Part shown: positions 48,946-58,463 of the stretch, one piece after another
Layout of the letters: every line of letters begins with the position of its first letter
Position numbering within the stretch: the stretch's first letter is position 1
Source of the DNA: Actinocorallia herbida
Lineage (GTDB): Bacteria > Actinomycetota > Actinomycetes > Streptosporangiales > Streptosporangiaceae
Length of the DNA: 64,000 nt
Reading direction: 5' to 3'
Assembly: GCF_003751225.1 (NCBI RefSeq)
Contig: NZ_RJKE01000001.1
Span: 7,254,001 to 7,318,000 of the forward strand
The notes under the pieces: model-generated
Database searches by the model: none
Told to the model about the DNA's origin: nothing
The model's input: only the letters and a program-made list of their open reading frames with translations
Position numbers and translations under genes: made by a program

Positions 48946-50522
48946 CCGACCATCGCGCGGACGGCGACCTTCTCCAGCTTGCCCGAGGCGTTGCGCGGCA
49001 GCGCGGGGACCACCCGCAGCTCGCGCGGCAGCTTGTAGCGGGCCAGCCGCCGCTCGCCGAACGCCCGCAGCTCCTCCAGCGTCAGCTCGACGCCCTCGGC
49101 CAGCGACACGACCGCGACCACCCGCTCGCCCCACCGCTCGTCGCCGACGCCGATCACCGCGATGTCGGTGAGGCCGGGCAGCTCGGTGAGGACCCGCTCG
49201 ACCTCGGCGGGGTAGACGTTCTCCCCACCACTGATGATCATGTCCTTGAGCCGGTCGACGATGAACAGGTAGCCGTCCTCGTCCAGGTAGCCGATGTCGC
49301 CGGAGTGGAACCAGCCCTCGGCGTCGAACGCGGCGGCCGTCGCCTCGGGGTTCTCCCAGTAGCCCGGCGTCACGTTCGGCCCGGACACCAGCACCTCGCC
49401 CGCCACGCCCGGCGCCGCCGCCTCCCCGGTCTCGGTGTCGACGACCCGGACCCGGGTGTGCGGCATCGGCAGCCCGGCGGATCCGAGCTTGGCCATGGTC
49501 GACTCGGCGGGCAGATGGGTCGCGAACGGCGCGGTCTCGGTGAGCCCCCACGCCTGCTGGAGCAGCACGCCGTACCCGGCGAACTGCTCGATCAGCGACG
49601 GCGGCACCGGCGCCCCGGCCACCACGACCGAGCGCAGCGCCGACAGATCGGCCTCGGCGATCCCCTCGACCCGGCTCAGCCCCGCCAGCATCGCGGGGAC
49701 CATGAACGTCGAGTTGACGCGGTGCGCCGTGAGGTCCGCGAGCGTGCTCGCCGGGTCGAACGTCCGCCGGACGATCACCGTGCCGCCCCGCACCAGCGTG
49801 CGGATCACAAAGCTGTTGAGCGCGCCGATGTGGAACAGCGGGGCCACCGCGTGGGTGGTGTCGCCGCGCCGGGTGTCCAGCATCGTGTCGACGTTGACGG
49901 AGTTCCACCAGACGTTGCCGTGGGTGAGCAGGACGCCCTTGGGCCGACCGGTCGTGCCGGAGGTGAACATGAGGATCGCCGGGTCCGCGAACCCCCGGCT
50001 CGCGATCTCCGGGTGCGGGTCGGCCTCCGCGAGCGGGCCGGACCAGGGGGCCCACGCCGGACCGGGCTCGCCCTGGACCGGGATCGCCGGGTCGTCGTCC
50101 ACGAGCAGGGCGAGCCGCAGGTCCACTCCCTCGCGCGCGGCCTCGGCGACGGCCCGGTGCCCGTCCTCGCACACCAGCGCGACGGCCCCGCTGCGGCCGA
50201 GGACATAGCCGGTCTCGACCCCGGTCAGCCGGAAGTTCAACGGCACGAACACCGCCCCCAGCCGGAACGCCGCGAGCATCGTCACCAGGAACGACGAACT
50301 GTTCAGCCCCAGATAGGCGACCCGCTCCCCTTCCCCCACCCCGCCCTCCGCCAGCACCGCCGCGAGCCGCGCCGCCCGCTCATCGAGCCCCGCATAACTG
50401 AGGTCGCCGCCCTCGTACCGCACCACCACATGATCGGGTGCGACCCGCGCCCGGCGCCGCACCGCCCCCGCGGGGTTCACATCGACATCGGCACCGGAGT
50501 TCGCAGAATTCGGGGTGGTCAT
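48942..50522 (-). CDS. AMP-dependent acyl-CoA synthetase/ligase
   Basis: This 526-residue adenylate-forming enzyme has the P-loop ILMFTSGTTGRPKGVLLTHGN, then LLQQAWGLTETAPF, the core motif GWFHSGDIGYLDEDGYLFIVDRLKDMIISGGENVYP and the C-terminal catalytic Lys in LPRNASGKLEKV. A fatty or aryl acid is activated to the CoA thioester. The exact acid is not readable. I start it at ATG 50522 (MTTPNSANSG), since upstream codons are low-complexity. The stop overlaps the IclR stop on the other strand. Confidence 0.9.
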   Translation of the reverse strand: MTTPNSANSGADVDVNPAGAVRRRARVAPDHVVVRYEGGDLSYAGLDERAARLAAVLAEGGVGEGERVAYLGLNSSSFLVTMLAAFRLGAVFVPLNFRLTGVETGYVLGRSGAVALVCEDGHRAVAEAAREGVDLRLALLVDDDPAIPVQGEPGPAWAPWSGPLAEADPHPEIASRGFADPAILMFTSGTTGRPKGVLLTHGNVWWNSVNVDTMLDTRRGDTTHAVAPLFHIGALNSFVIRTLVRGGTVIVRRTFDPASTLADLTAHRVNSTFMVPAMLAGLSRVEGIAEADLSALRSVVVAGAPVPPSLIEQFAGYGVLLQQAWGLTETAPFATHLPAESTMAKLGSAGLPMPHTRVRVVDTETGEAAAPGVAGEVLVSGPNVTPGYWENPEATAAAFDAEGWFHSGDIGYLDEDGYLFIVDRLKDMIISGGENVYPAEVERVLTELPGLTDIAVIGVGDERWGERVVAVVSLAEGVELTLEELRAFGERRLARYKLPRELRVVPALPRNASGKLEKVAVRAMVG

Positions 50523-50745
50523 CGCGCTCCTCAATCGGTCAGGTCCGCGCCCCGCGCCGAAGCCGGTCGCGCCCCGCATCCATGCGGTCGCCGACACGGG
50601 GGTCCCGCCCATTCGACTCCCGCCCCCGGCCCGCCCGACACACTCCGTGCCGCACAACGGCACACCTCCCCGACGCGAGCGGCTCATCGCGTCCTCGCGG
50701 TCGGGGACCGCCGCGACGTCCGCCGCCGTGTCCCGTGAACGCGGA

Positions 50746-50786
50746 CGGCCCGGCCCGGCGTCCGGAGTGGACGCCGGGCCGGGCCG
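50746..50786. terminator. Terminator of the alcohol dehydrogenase gene
   Basis: CGGCCCGGCCCGGCGTCC and its exact complement form an 18-bp stem with a 5-nt loop, 25 bp past the dehydrogenase stop on the minus strand. There is no U tract. Confidence 0.75.
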
Positions 50787-50811
50787 GGGTGAGGCGGTCG
50801 GTCGGTACCGG

Positions 50812-51957
50812 TCAGTACTTGATGACGCCTCGGATGTTCTTGCCGTCGCGCATGTCCTGGTAGCCCTGGTTGATGTCGTCCAGGGTGTAGGTGGTGGTGA
50901 TGAGTTCGTCGAGCTTGAGCTTGCCCTCCTCGTAGAGGCGGAGGAGGCGGGTGATGTCGCGGCGCGGGTTGGAGTTGCCGAAGAGGCAGCCGACGAGCTC
51001 CTTGCGCTGCATGGAGAGGTCGAAGAGGTTGAGCTTGACGTCTTCCTGCATGATCGGGGCGACGGCGGTGACGACGCCGCGGCCGCCCTTGGTGATCAGG
51101 GACATCATCTGGCCGATGAGGTCGCCGTAGGCCACGCCGGTGGTGAGAATGGCCTTGTCGGCCATCGCGCCCCAGGTCAGCTCGCCGACCTTGGCGAACG
51201 CCTCCTCGACCGAGGCGACCGCGTGGGTCGCGCCGAACTCGAAGGACTTCTCGCGCTTCCACTCGACCGGGTCGATCGTGACGACGTGCCGGGCGCCGGC
51301 CAGCGCCGCGCCCTGGACGGCGTTCATGCCGATGCCGCCGAGGCCGATGACCACGACCGTCTCGCCCGCGCGGACGCTCGCCGCGTTGACCGCCGAACCC
51401 CACCCGGTGGTGACGCCGCAGCCGATCAGGGCCGCCTTGTCCATCGGGATCCAGTCGTCGATCTTGATGCAGGAGGTCTCGCTGACGACCGTGTACGGCG
51501 CGAAGGTGCCCGTGCACGCCATGATGCCGAGGTCGGTGCCGTCCAGCGCGTGGTGGCGGGCCGTCATGTCGGTGATCTGGCGGCCCGCGAGGATGAACGC
51601 GCCGAGGTCGCACAGGTGCTGGCGGCCCATCGCGCAGGACGGACAGCGCCCGCACGCCGGAATGAAGGACAGGACGACATGGTCGCCCTCCTTCAGGGTC
51701 GTGACACCGGGGCCGACCTCGACGACCTCGCCGGCGCCCTCATGGCCGCCGATGATCGGGAACTGCTGGACGCCCATCAGCTCCGAGATGTCGGGCCCGA
51801 GCACCATGTCGCCCGTGACGAGGTGCTCGTCGGAGTGGCACAGGCCCGAGGCGACCAGCTTGATCTTGACCTCGCCGGCCTTCGGGTCGTCGAGCTCGAT
51901 GTCCTCGACGCTCCAGGCGCCGTTCTGTTCCCACAGGATCGCTGCCCGAGTCTGCAT
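50812..51957 (-). CDS. NDMA-dependent alcohol dehydrogenase (zinc type)
   Basis: This 381-residue medium-chain dehydrogenase has the catalytic zinc site in SGLCHSDEHLVTGD (Cys40) and GGHEGAGEVVEVGPGV. The structural zinc site is CGRCPSCAMGRQHLC, and VVIGLGGIGMNAVQGAALAGA binds NAD. The sequence as a whole is that of the actinobacterial NDMA-dependent family, in which NAD(H) is tightly bound and regenerated by an external acceptor. An alcohol from amine or aryl-acid catabolism is a plausible substrate. The start is ATG 51957 with a clear gap upstream. Confidence 0.92.
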   Translation of the reverse strand: MQTRAAILWEQNGAWSVEDIELDDPKAGEVKIKLVASGLCHSDEHLVTGDMVLGPDISELMGVQQFPIIGGHEGAGEVVEVGPGVTTLKEGDHVVLSFIPACGRCPSCAMGRQHLCDLGAFILAGRQITDMTARHHALDGTDLGIMACTGTFAPYTVVSETSCIKIDDWIPMDKAALIGCGVTTGWGSAVNAASVRAGETVVVIGLGGIGMNAVQGAALAGARHVVTIDPVEWKREKSFEFGATHAVASVEEAFAKVGELTWGAMADKAILTTGVAYGDLIGQMMSLITKGGRGVVTAVAPIMQEDVKLNLFDLSMQRKELVGCLFGNSNPRRDITRLLRLYEEGKLKLDELITTTYTLDDINQGYQDMRDGKNIRGVIKY

Positions 51958-52298
51958 GTGTTCCCCTTTGGGGGTCGGACCGTCGTGGCAGTCGCGCTCG
52001 CGCCTTGACGCGGCTTCCCGACAGGTGCGGTCGATTTACTTCCGGTCCTCACTGCAGGAGGGATCGCCGCGCCCTGACCGGCCCGTGGCAGGGTTGCGGT
52101 CCCGTCTTCCGCTTTTGTGACATTTCGGCACCTCCGAAGGGGGTGGCAGGAGGCCTTCGCCACGCAGCATGTCACGTATCGGATGCCGCGGACAATATCG
52201 AAAAGGGGCCGTCGCACAGCCGCCTTGACGCTCTGCTGTGCCGCCGCACCGACCTCGTGTCACGGTGCGGGACCTTCGATCACTTAGGGTGATCACCC
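51958..52298. other. Divergent promoter region with a short palindrome
   Basis: These 341 bp separate the divergent alcohol dehydrogenase and glutamine-synthetase-like genes. The only clear motif is the perfect 12-bp palindrome GGGTGATCACCC at 52287-52298, touching the GTG start. GATCAC also occurs at 52278-52283. No frame here has convincing coding features. Confidence 0.5.
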
Positions 52299-53648
52299 GT
52301 GGAACGGTTGGCTGACGAGGAGCGGGCGCGGCGCGCGGCCCGGGGCAGGGCGCTCGCCGAGGATCTGGTGCGCGACGGGATCGAGGGCGTCGCCGTCACC
52401 TGGGTCGACACCAGCGGGATCACCCGGATGAAGGGCGTGCCCGTCGGACGGCTCGGGCACGCCGCGGGCTGGGGCGTCGGAGCGTCGCCGGTGTTCGACC
52501 TGTTCCTGCTGGACGACTCGGCCGCGCCCGGCGCGTCGCCCGTCGGGGACCTCAGGCTGCACCCCGATCTCGACCGTCTCGTCCCCCACACGGCGCTGCC
52601 CGGCTGGGCGTGGGCGCCCGGCGACCGCTACGACCAGGACGGCCTCACCCACTCCCGCGACGGCCGCGCGCTGCTGCGCCGGGAGTGCCTGCGGCTCGCC
52701 GTGGACGGGTGGCGGGTCCTCGCGGGGATCGAGGTCGAGTGGACGGTCTCGCGCGGCGCCGGCGAGGAGTTCGTCCCCGCCGTGACGGGGCCCGCATACG
52801 CGATGTCCCGTCTCAGCGCGCTAGGGGATTACACCGCTGAGGTGCTGACGGCGCTGGGCCGGGCGGGGGTCGCGGTCGAACAGCTCCATCCGGAGTACAC
52901 GCCGGGCCAGTTCGAGCTGTCCACCGCGGCCGAGGACCCCGTCGGGGCCGCGGACACCGCCGTTCTGGTGCGCGAGACCGTCCGGGCGGTGTCGGCGGCG
53001 CACGGGCTGCGCGCGACGTTCGCGCCCCAGCCCGCACCCGGCCTTGTCGGGAACGGGGGACACGTCCATTTGAGCCTGTGGCATGGGGATGTGCCGATGA
53101 TGTCGGGCGGGCCGCTCCGGTACGGGATGACCACCGAGGGCGCCTCCTTCATCGCGGGCGTCCTGACCCGGCTGCCCGCCCTTCTCGCGATCGGCTCCCC
53201 TTCCGTCGCCAGCTACCTGCGGCTCGTCCCCGAGCGCTGGGCCGGCGCGTACGCCTGCTGGGGCCTGGAGAACCGCGAGGCCGCCGTCCGGTTCATCACC
53301 GGCCCCGCGGGCGCGGGCCGCTGCGCGAACGTCGAGATCAAGTGCTTCGACGCCACCGCCAACCCCTACCTCGCCCTCGCCGCCCTCCTCGCCGCCGCCC
53401 GCGCCGGCCTCACCTCGGAGACCACCCTCCCCGACCCCGTCATCGGCGCCCCCACCGACGCGACGGCCTCCCGCCTCCCCTCTTCCCTCCCCGACGCGGT
53501 CGCCGCCTTCACCGCCGACCCCGTCCTCACCGAGGCCCTGGGCGCCCCCATGGCCGAAGCCGTCACCGCGGTCCGCACCGCCGAGACGGCGCTGTTCGCC
53601 GACGCCTCCCCCGACGAGATCGTCACCCGCACCCGCTGGCGCCACTGA
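52299..53648 (+). CDS. Glutamine synthetase family gamma-glutamyl-amine ligase
   Basis: This 449-residue protein has the GS beta-grasp and catalytic domains: GIEVEWTV, HPEYTPGQFELSTAAEDPV and GNGGHVHLSLW with the catalytic motifs. SPVSYLRL-like SVASYLRLVPERWAGAYACWGLENREAAVRF and VEIKCFDATANPYLALAALL complete it. The shape is of the GlnA-like group that includes polyamine (PuuA, GlnA3) and ethanolamine (GlnA4) gamma-glutamylases rather than GlnA1. Nearby amine oxidase and gamma-glutamyltransferase-like genes support an amine substrate. The GTG at 52299 adjoins a palindrome. Confidence 0.85.
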   Translation: MERLADEERARRAARGRALAEDLVRDGIEGVAVTWVDTSGITRMKGVPVGRLGHAAGWGVGASPVFDLFLLDDSAAPGASPVGDLRLHPDLDRLVPHTALPGWAWAPGDRYDQDGLTHSRDGRALLRRECLRLAVDGWRVLAGIEVEWTVSRGAGEEFVPAVTGPAYAMSRLSALGDYTAEVLTALGRAGVAVEQLHPEYTPGQFELSTAAEDPVGAADTAVLVRETVRAVSAAHGLRATFAPQPAPGLVGNGGHVHLSLWHGDVPMMSGGPLRYGMTTEGASFIAGVLTRLPALLAIGSPSVASYLRLVPERWAGAYACWGLENREAAVRFITGPAGAGRCANVEIKCFDATANPYLALAALLAAARAGLTSETTLPDPVIGAPTDATASRLPSSLPDAVAAFTADPVLTEALGAPMAEAVTAVRTAETALFADASPDEIVTRTRWRH

Positions 53649-53685
53649 CCCTCGACCGGACCGGACGGCCTCGGAGACGAGCGGG

Positions 53686-54576
53686 CTAGCCGAGCGGATC
53701 GTCGGCGAACACCTCGTCGGCCACGGATGCGGTCGCCGCCCGCATCAGCCACTTCTCCAGGACCTCGGCCTCCCGGCACTCCTCGATCCGCGCCCTGACC
53801 TGCCCGTCGACCGCGAGGCCCCGGCTGTCCAGCACCAGCAGGATCGACCGCGCCAGCCCGTCGACCTCCCCCTCCGCATGGCCCTCCGCACGGCCCTTGC
53901 CGAAGTGCTCACGGGCAAAAGGGGAGAAAGCGGGCCATTCATTGGTTTTCATGATTTCCTCCATGATTTTCCGGACGGGGAGGGGCGAGATGTTCCAGCA
54001 GTGCTCAGTGTAGGAGTTTCCCTTCTCGCGCGGAATGGACTCAATGGCGGCCATGAAGGCGGTGACGACTTTTCTGTTGCCGGCACCGTGGGCCATGACG
54101 CTGAGGGCGGAGAGATCTATGTGGGCCGCGGCCTCGGCCGGATCGGCGATGACGGGGATCGTCTCGCTGCCGACGACGTGCGGGCGGAAGGTGTAGCCGG
54201 GGAGGATCGTCACGAGGGGGGTCTCGTAGAAGACGGCGGCGGACCGGGTCGGCGCGATCACCAGAACGTGGGCGGGGCGGTCGAGCAGCAGGCAGAGCTG
54301 CATGGCGTAGCGGGCGAGCTGGCGCCGCTTGCGCTCGCTCTTCTCGTACTGGATCTCAACGATCACTCCGAGCGTGGGCGATTGCGGAGGTCCGGCGACG
54401 ATGACGGTGTCGGGAGTGAAGTCGTCGGACGGGCGGGTGTTGAAGTCGTTGGACTCCACCCGGGCGAGGACCGTGCTGTCTATGGCGGCGCCGCACAGGT
54501 CGTGCAGGATCTCCAGGGCCAGTTCCGGGCGACGACGAAAGATGCTGTTGAGGCTGTCGTGACGGGGTGAGGGCAT
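53686..54576 (-). CDS. Putative PD-(D/E)XK nuclease-fold protein (Rpn-like)
   Basis: This 296-residue protein has an N-terminal region with DDFTPDTVIVAGPPQSPTLGVIVEIQYEKSERKRRQLARYA. Its D...E-x-Q/K arrangement resembles the PD-(D/E)XK core of Rpn or transposase-like proteins. HVLVIAPTRSAAVFYETPL and a charged helical C-terminus follow. Homologues of this arrangement are common as lone genes in actinomycetes. The ATG at 54576 gives MPSPRHDSLNSIF. A GTG at 54612 would add 12 residues. The function is unknown. Codon use is less GC-biased than that of its neighbours, which is consistent with transfer. Confidence 0.6.
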   Translation of the reverse strand: MPSPRHDSLNSIFRRRPELALEILHDLCGAAIDSTVLARVESNDFNTRPSDDFTPDTVIVAGPPQSPTLGVIVEIQYEKSERKRRQLARYAMQLCLLLDRPAHVLVIAPTRSAAVFYETPLVTILPGYTFRPHVVGSETIPVIADPAEAAAHIDLSALSVMAHGAGNRKVVTAFMAAIESIPREKGNSYTEHCWNISPLPVRKIMEEIMKTNEWPAFSPFAREHFGKGRAEGHAEGEVDGLARSILLVLDSRGLAVDGQVRARIEECREAEVLEKWLMRAATASVADEVFADDPLG

Positions 54577-54905
54577 GCCGGAAAAGTACCGAGGGGTTTC
54601 CTGACGTTTCACCGGTTTAATGAATTACCCACACAAGTGAGGTGCGCTCGCACTGATCAAAGTTGACTACATATGTCCGGGCTAGCGGAAATGCCGCGGG
54701 GAGGACGGAGCGGCCGACTGCGCGCGGACCAGGCGGGGCGGGCGTCGCCGCGGCCCTGCGCGTCCGGAGGATGCGTCCATGGGTGGGTGGATTGAGGATG
54801 GACACAGCGGATCGGGGGACAGGGGGCTGGGGAAAGCGATCTCGTATCCCGTCATGCTAGTTTTGGATCCCAGATGTTGGATCGCGGCTGCGGGAGAGGT
54901 GCCCG
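54577..54905. other. Divergent intergenic region without a gene
   Basis: This 329-bp region between the nuclease-fold and gamma-glutamyltransferase-like genes is locally AT-rich at 54610-54680 (TTGACT at about 54662), which could hold a promoter. I see no convincing frame or strong hairpin. Confidence 0.4.
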
Positions 54906-56441
54906 GTGGGTTCTGAGCGTGTTGAGGGGGCCGCAGGGCGGGTGGCGGTCGCGGCGCCGCATGCGGCCGCGGTGGAGGCCGCGGAAGAGGCCGTGCGGGG
55001 CGGGGGGAACGCGATCGACGCGGCGCTCGCCGCGGCGGCGGCGCTCACCGTCGTCTATCCGCATCAGTGCTCGCTCGGCGGGGACCTCATCGCGCTCGTA
55101 CACGACGAGCGGTCGGGTGACGGACCCGTCGCGGTGCTGTCGGCGGGGACCGTGCCCGCCGGGCTTGACCTGGAAGCACTGGCCGGGGCGCCGATGCCGC
55201 GGCGCGGGATCGAGACCGTCACCGTGCCCGGGGCCGTCGCCGGGTGGCGTGCGATCGCCGCGCTCGGGGCGGCGCGGCCGCTCGGCGAGGCGCTGCGGGC
55301 CGCGGCGAGGACCGCCGCGAAGGGCGCGCCGGTCTCCCCCGGGCTCGCGCGGGCGATCGAGGCGCAGCGCGAGGCGGTGCTGGCCGATCCGGGGCTGCGC
55401 GAGGTCTTCGCGCCCGAGGGAGAGCCGCTCGGCGAAGGGGACGTCTTCGTCCAGCCCGCGCTCGCCGCCACGCTCGAAGAACTCGCCGAAGACCCCGCGT
55501 CCTTCTACACGGGCGCCGTCGCCGCCCGGCTCGCCGCCGGGCTGGCAGGGCTGGGCGGCGCGCACACGGCCGCCGACCTCGCCGCGCACGAGGCCGAGAC
55601 GGTACCCGCGCTCGGCCGGGAGCTCGGCGGGGTCCACTGGTGGGTGGCACCTCCGCCGTCGCAGGGCGCGCTGCTGCTCGGGGTGCTGCCCGCCGCGCTG
55701 GAGGCCGCCGCGTCGGGCCGGGAGGCCGGGCTGGTCGAGGCGAGCCTGCGCGGCATGGACGTGCGGGACCGGGAACTCGGCGACCCGCGCACCGCCCCCG
55801 TGGACGTCAGGGCGATGACGGATCTGCGCGTCTCCTCCACCGAGCCCGCTCCCCCGTCCGGGCGGGCGCTCGGCGACACCGTCGCGGTCACCGCGGTCGA
55901 CGGGGCGGGCCTGTCCGTCACCCTGATCCAGAGCGTCTTCCAGACGTTCGGGGCCGGCCTTCTGGAGCGCTCCACCGGCATCGTGCTGCACAACCGCGGC
56001 GCGTCGTTCAGCACCGACCCCGCGAGCCCCGCGCGGATCGCGCACGGGTCGCGGCCGCCGCACACGCTGTGCCCGCTCATCGTCCAGGCGCCCGGCCTCA
56101 CCGCGGCCGTCGGCTGCCAGGGCGGGCGGGCCCAGCCGTGGATCCTCGCCCAGGCCGCGCCCGACCTCGCCGAGCCCTCCGCGAACCCCGCCGCAGTGCT
56201 CGCCCGACCCCGCTGGGTCGTCGGCGCCAAGGACCTCGGGCACGACGTGCCGACGCTGGTCGGCGAGCCGGGGACCGCGGGCGCGGTGAACGCCGCCTCC
56301 GCCCTGGGCGTCCCGGTGGACCGCCGCGACGGCCCGCAGGACGAGGCGGGGCACGTCCAGGTCGCGCGGCGCGCGGCGGGCCGCCTCGACGCGGCCACCG
56401 ACCCGCGCGCCGACGGCGCCGCCGCGGTCCTGCACCCCTGA
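54906..56441 (+). CDS. Gamma-glutamyltransferase family protein
   Basis: This 511-residue Ntn-hydrolase has AAEEAVRGGGNAIDAALAAAAALTVVYPHQCSLGGD at the start. The autoprocessing site is GDTVAVTAVDGAGLSVTLIQSVFQTFGAG, where the nucleophile Thr is about residue 325. The usual TTH reads TVA, so processing may be slow or altered. The C-terminal part holds SRPPHTLCPLI. There is no signal peptide, so it is probably cytoplasmic and acts on gamma-glutamyl-amines made by the GS-like ligase. GGTG at 54904 lies at the GTG/ATG start area. Confidence 0.82.
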   Translation: MGSERVEGAAGRVAVAAPHAAAVEAAEEAVRGGGNAIDAALAAAAALTVVYPHQCSLGGDLIALVHDERSGDGPVAVLSAGTVPAGLDLEALAGAPMPRRGIETVTVPGAVAGWRAIAALGAARPLGEALRAAARTAAKGAPVSPGLARAIEAQREAVLADPGLREVFAPEGEPLGEGDVFVQPALAATLEELAEDPASFYTGAVAARLAAGLAGLGGAHTAADLAAHEAETVPALGRELGGVHWWVAPPPSQGALLLGVLPAALEAAASGREAGLVEASLRGMDVRDRELGDPRTAPVDVRAMTDLRVSSTEPAPPSGRALGDTVAVTAVDGAGLSVTLIQSVFQTFGAGLLERSTGIVLHNRGASFSTDPASPARIAHGSRPPHTLCPLIVQAPGLTAAVGCQGGRAQPWILAQAAPDLAEPSANPAAVLARPRWVVGAKDLGHDVPTLVGEPGTAGAVNAASALGVPVDRRDGPQDEAGHVQVARRAAGRLDAATDPRADGAAAVLHP

Positions 56442-56491
56442 CGCCCCCGACGTTCCGACCCGCAGACCTCCCGATCCGACAGGAGCACACG

Positions 56492-58420
56492 ATGAGCACC
56501 GCACACTGGACCGATCCCCTCACCGAAGCCGAGATCGCCGAGGTCGTCGCGCTGGTCAAGGCGGATCCGCGGATCGGGGAGCGGCCCAGGTTCTGGGGCG
56601 TGGCGGTGGAGGAGTCGCTGGCGCGCGGGCTCGCGGCCGGGCAGGGCCGCCCGGTGCGGCTCGTGGTGATGAACCCCGACGCGCACGCCGCCTGGGAGAT
56701 CGCGGCCTGGACGGCCGGCACGGACCGCGTGGCGTCGCTCGGCGCCTGGCTCCCGGTGGACGCCCGGCGCCCCGGCGTGTCCAGTGAGGAGGCCCGGATG
56801 GTCGCGCAGGCCTGCCGGGAGGACAGGGGCGTGCAGGAGGCCCTGGCCAAGCGCGGGATCCACGATGTGTCGCTGGTCTGGGTGGACCCCGAGTCGATCA
56901 CCGGGTTCGAGCCGGCCGACCTGAAGGACCGCCGCCTGTCCTGGGGCACCGTGTGGCACCGGGAGACCGCCGACGACAACGGCTACGCCCGTCCGGTCTC
57001 CGGGCTCGTGCCGATCATCGACATGGAGACCCTCGAGGTCGTCCGGATCGAGGACCACGGCGTGATCCCGATGGCGTCGGAGACCGGCGTCTACCGGTCG
57101 GGCACCTGGGGACCGGACCGGGAGGTCGCCCCGCTGGAGATCACTCAGCCCGACGGCCCCGGCTTCTCCGTCGACGGGCAGCTCATCGAGTGGCAGAACT
57201 GGTCGTTCCGGGTCGGGTTCACGCACCGCGAGGGCCTCGTGCTGCACGACATCCGGTACAGGGACGGCGACAAGGTACGTCCCATTATGAAGCGGGCGTC
57301 CGTCAATGAGATGTACGTGCCCTACCTCGACAGCGACCCGACCGCCTACCGGAAGAACTTCTTCGACTGGGGCGAGTACGGCGCCGGCCCGCTGACCGCG
57401 TCGCTGGAGCTCGGCTGCGACTGCCTCGGCGAGATCCGCTACCTCGACGCGGCGGTGCTGAACGGGCACGGCGAGCCGCGCACGATCAAGAACGCGATCT
57501 GCATGCACGAGGAGGACTTCTCGATCCTCTGGAAGCACGTCAACACCCGGACCGGCGAGGCCGAGGTGCGCCGCGCCCGCCGCTTCGTCGTCTCGTTCTT
57601 CGCGACCGTCGCCAACTACGACTACGGTTTCTACTGGTCGTTCCACCAGGACGGCATGATCGAGCTGGAGATCAAGCTGACGGGCGTCATGTCCGTCTCG
57701 GGCGTGGCCGACGGCGTCACCCCTCCGTTCGGCAGGATCGTCTCCCCGAACGTGCAGGCGCCCAACCACCAGCACTACTTCGGCCTGCGCCTGGACATGG
57801 GCGTCGACGGCCCGGTGAACCGCCTCTACGAGGTGCACTCCGAGGTCGAGGAGGACGAGGCGCTCAACCCGTACGGGAACGCCTGCAGGACCGTCCGGAC
57901 GCCGCTGCTCTCGGAGAAGGACGCCGCGCGCAAGGGCGACCCGTCACGGGCGCTGCACTGGCTCGTGGAGAGTGACGGCACCCTTAACCGGTTCGGGGAC
58001 AAGACCGCCTACAAGGTCCTCCTCCAGAACACGACGAACCTGTTCGCCAAGCCCGGCAGCGTCGTGGAGCGCAAGGCCCCCTTCGTCGCCAAGCACCTGT
58101 GGGCCACCGCCTACGACGGCACCCAGCGCTTCATCGCGGGCGAGTACCCCAACCAGGCCCCGCTCGGCGACCCCGACGGCGTGCACGCCTGGCAGGAGGC
58201 CGACCGCTCGCTCGACGGCGCGGAACTCGTCCTCTGGCCCGTCGTCGGCGTCCACCACGCGCCCCGCCCGGAGGAATGGCCCATCATGCCCGTCCACCGC
58301 ATCGGCATGCGCCTGGAACCCGACGGCTTCTTCGACCGCAACCCCTCCCTCGACCTCCCGGCCCCCAAGCGCCACCGCACCCCCGCGGAGGCGTCCGACG
58401 GCGGCTCCTGCTGCCGCTGA
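56492..58420 (+). CDS. Copper-containing primary amine oxidase
   Basis: This 642-residue protein has N2/N3-type domains and the catalytic domain. The catalytic base Asp lies in VPYLDSDPTAYRKNFFDWGEYGAG. The topaquinone precursor Tyr lies in TVANYDYGFYW, and two copper His in NHQHYFGLRLDMGVDG. The third His is expected near KHLWATAYDG. It oxidatively deaminates a primary amine to the aldehyde with H2O2. AGGAG lies 6 nt before the ATG at 56492, and it follows the gamma-glutamyltransferase-like gene by 50 bp. It has no signal peptide. The C-terminus ends GGSCCR. Confidence 0.93.
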   Translation: MSTAHWTDPLTEAEIAEVVALVKADPRIGERPRFWGVAVEESLARGLAAGQGRPVRLVVMNPDAHAAWEIAAWTAGTDRVASLGAWLPVDARRPGVSSEEARMVAQACREDRGVQEALAKRGIHDVSLVWVDPESITGFEPADLKDRRLSWGTVWHRETADDNGYARPVSGLVPIIDMETLEVVRIEDHGVIPMASETGVYRSGTWGPDREVAPLEITQPDGPGFSVDGQLIEWQNWSFRVGFTHREGLVLHDIRYRDGDKVRPIMKRASVNEMYVPYLDSDPTAYRKNFFDWGEYGAGPLTASLELGCDCLGEIRYLDAAVLNGHGEPRTIKNAICMHEEDFSILWKHVNTRTGEAEVRRARRFVVSFFATVANYDYGFYWSFHQDGMIELEIKLTGVMSVSGVADGVTPPFGRIVSPNVQAPNHQHYFGLRLDMGVDGPVNRLYEVHSEVEEDEALNPYGNACRTVRTPLLSEKDAARKGDPSRALHWLVESDGTLNRFGDKTAYKVLLQNTTNLFAKPGSVVERKAPFVAKHLWATAYDGTQRFIAGEYPNQAPLGDPDGVHAWQEADRSLDGAELVLWPVVGVHHAPRPEEWPIMPVHRIGMRLEPDGFFDRNPSLDLPAPKRHRTPAEASDGGSCCR

Positions 58421-58431
58421 CCGCCGCTCAC

Positions 58432-58455
58432 CTGAGCCCCGGGCACGGGGCTCAG
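58432..58455. terminator. Terminator between convergent genes
   Basis: CTGAGCCCC and GGGGCTCAG form a 9-bp stem with a GGGCAC loop, 11 bp after the amine-oxidase stop and 8 bp before the stop of the following minus-strand gene. Confidence 0.75.
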
Positions 58456-58463
58456 GGGCGAGG

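Noticed and set aside
51958-52298. A small gene in the alcohol dehydrogenase/glutamine synthetase gap
   Set aside because: Short frames exist on both strands but have poor codon bias and no ribosome sites.
55505-57838. A 777-codon open frame on the minus strand opposite the amine oxidase
   Set aside because: It is a shadow of high-GC coding bias. The plus strand has the topaquinone, copper and Ntn motifs and ribosome sites.
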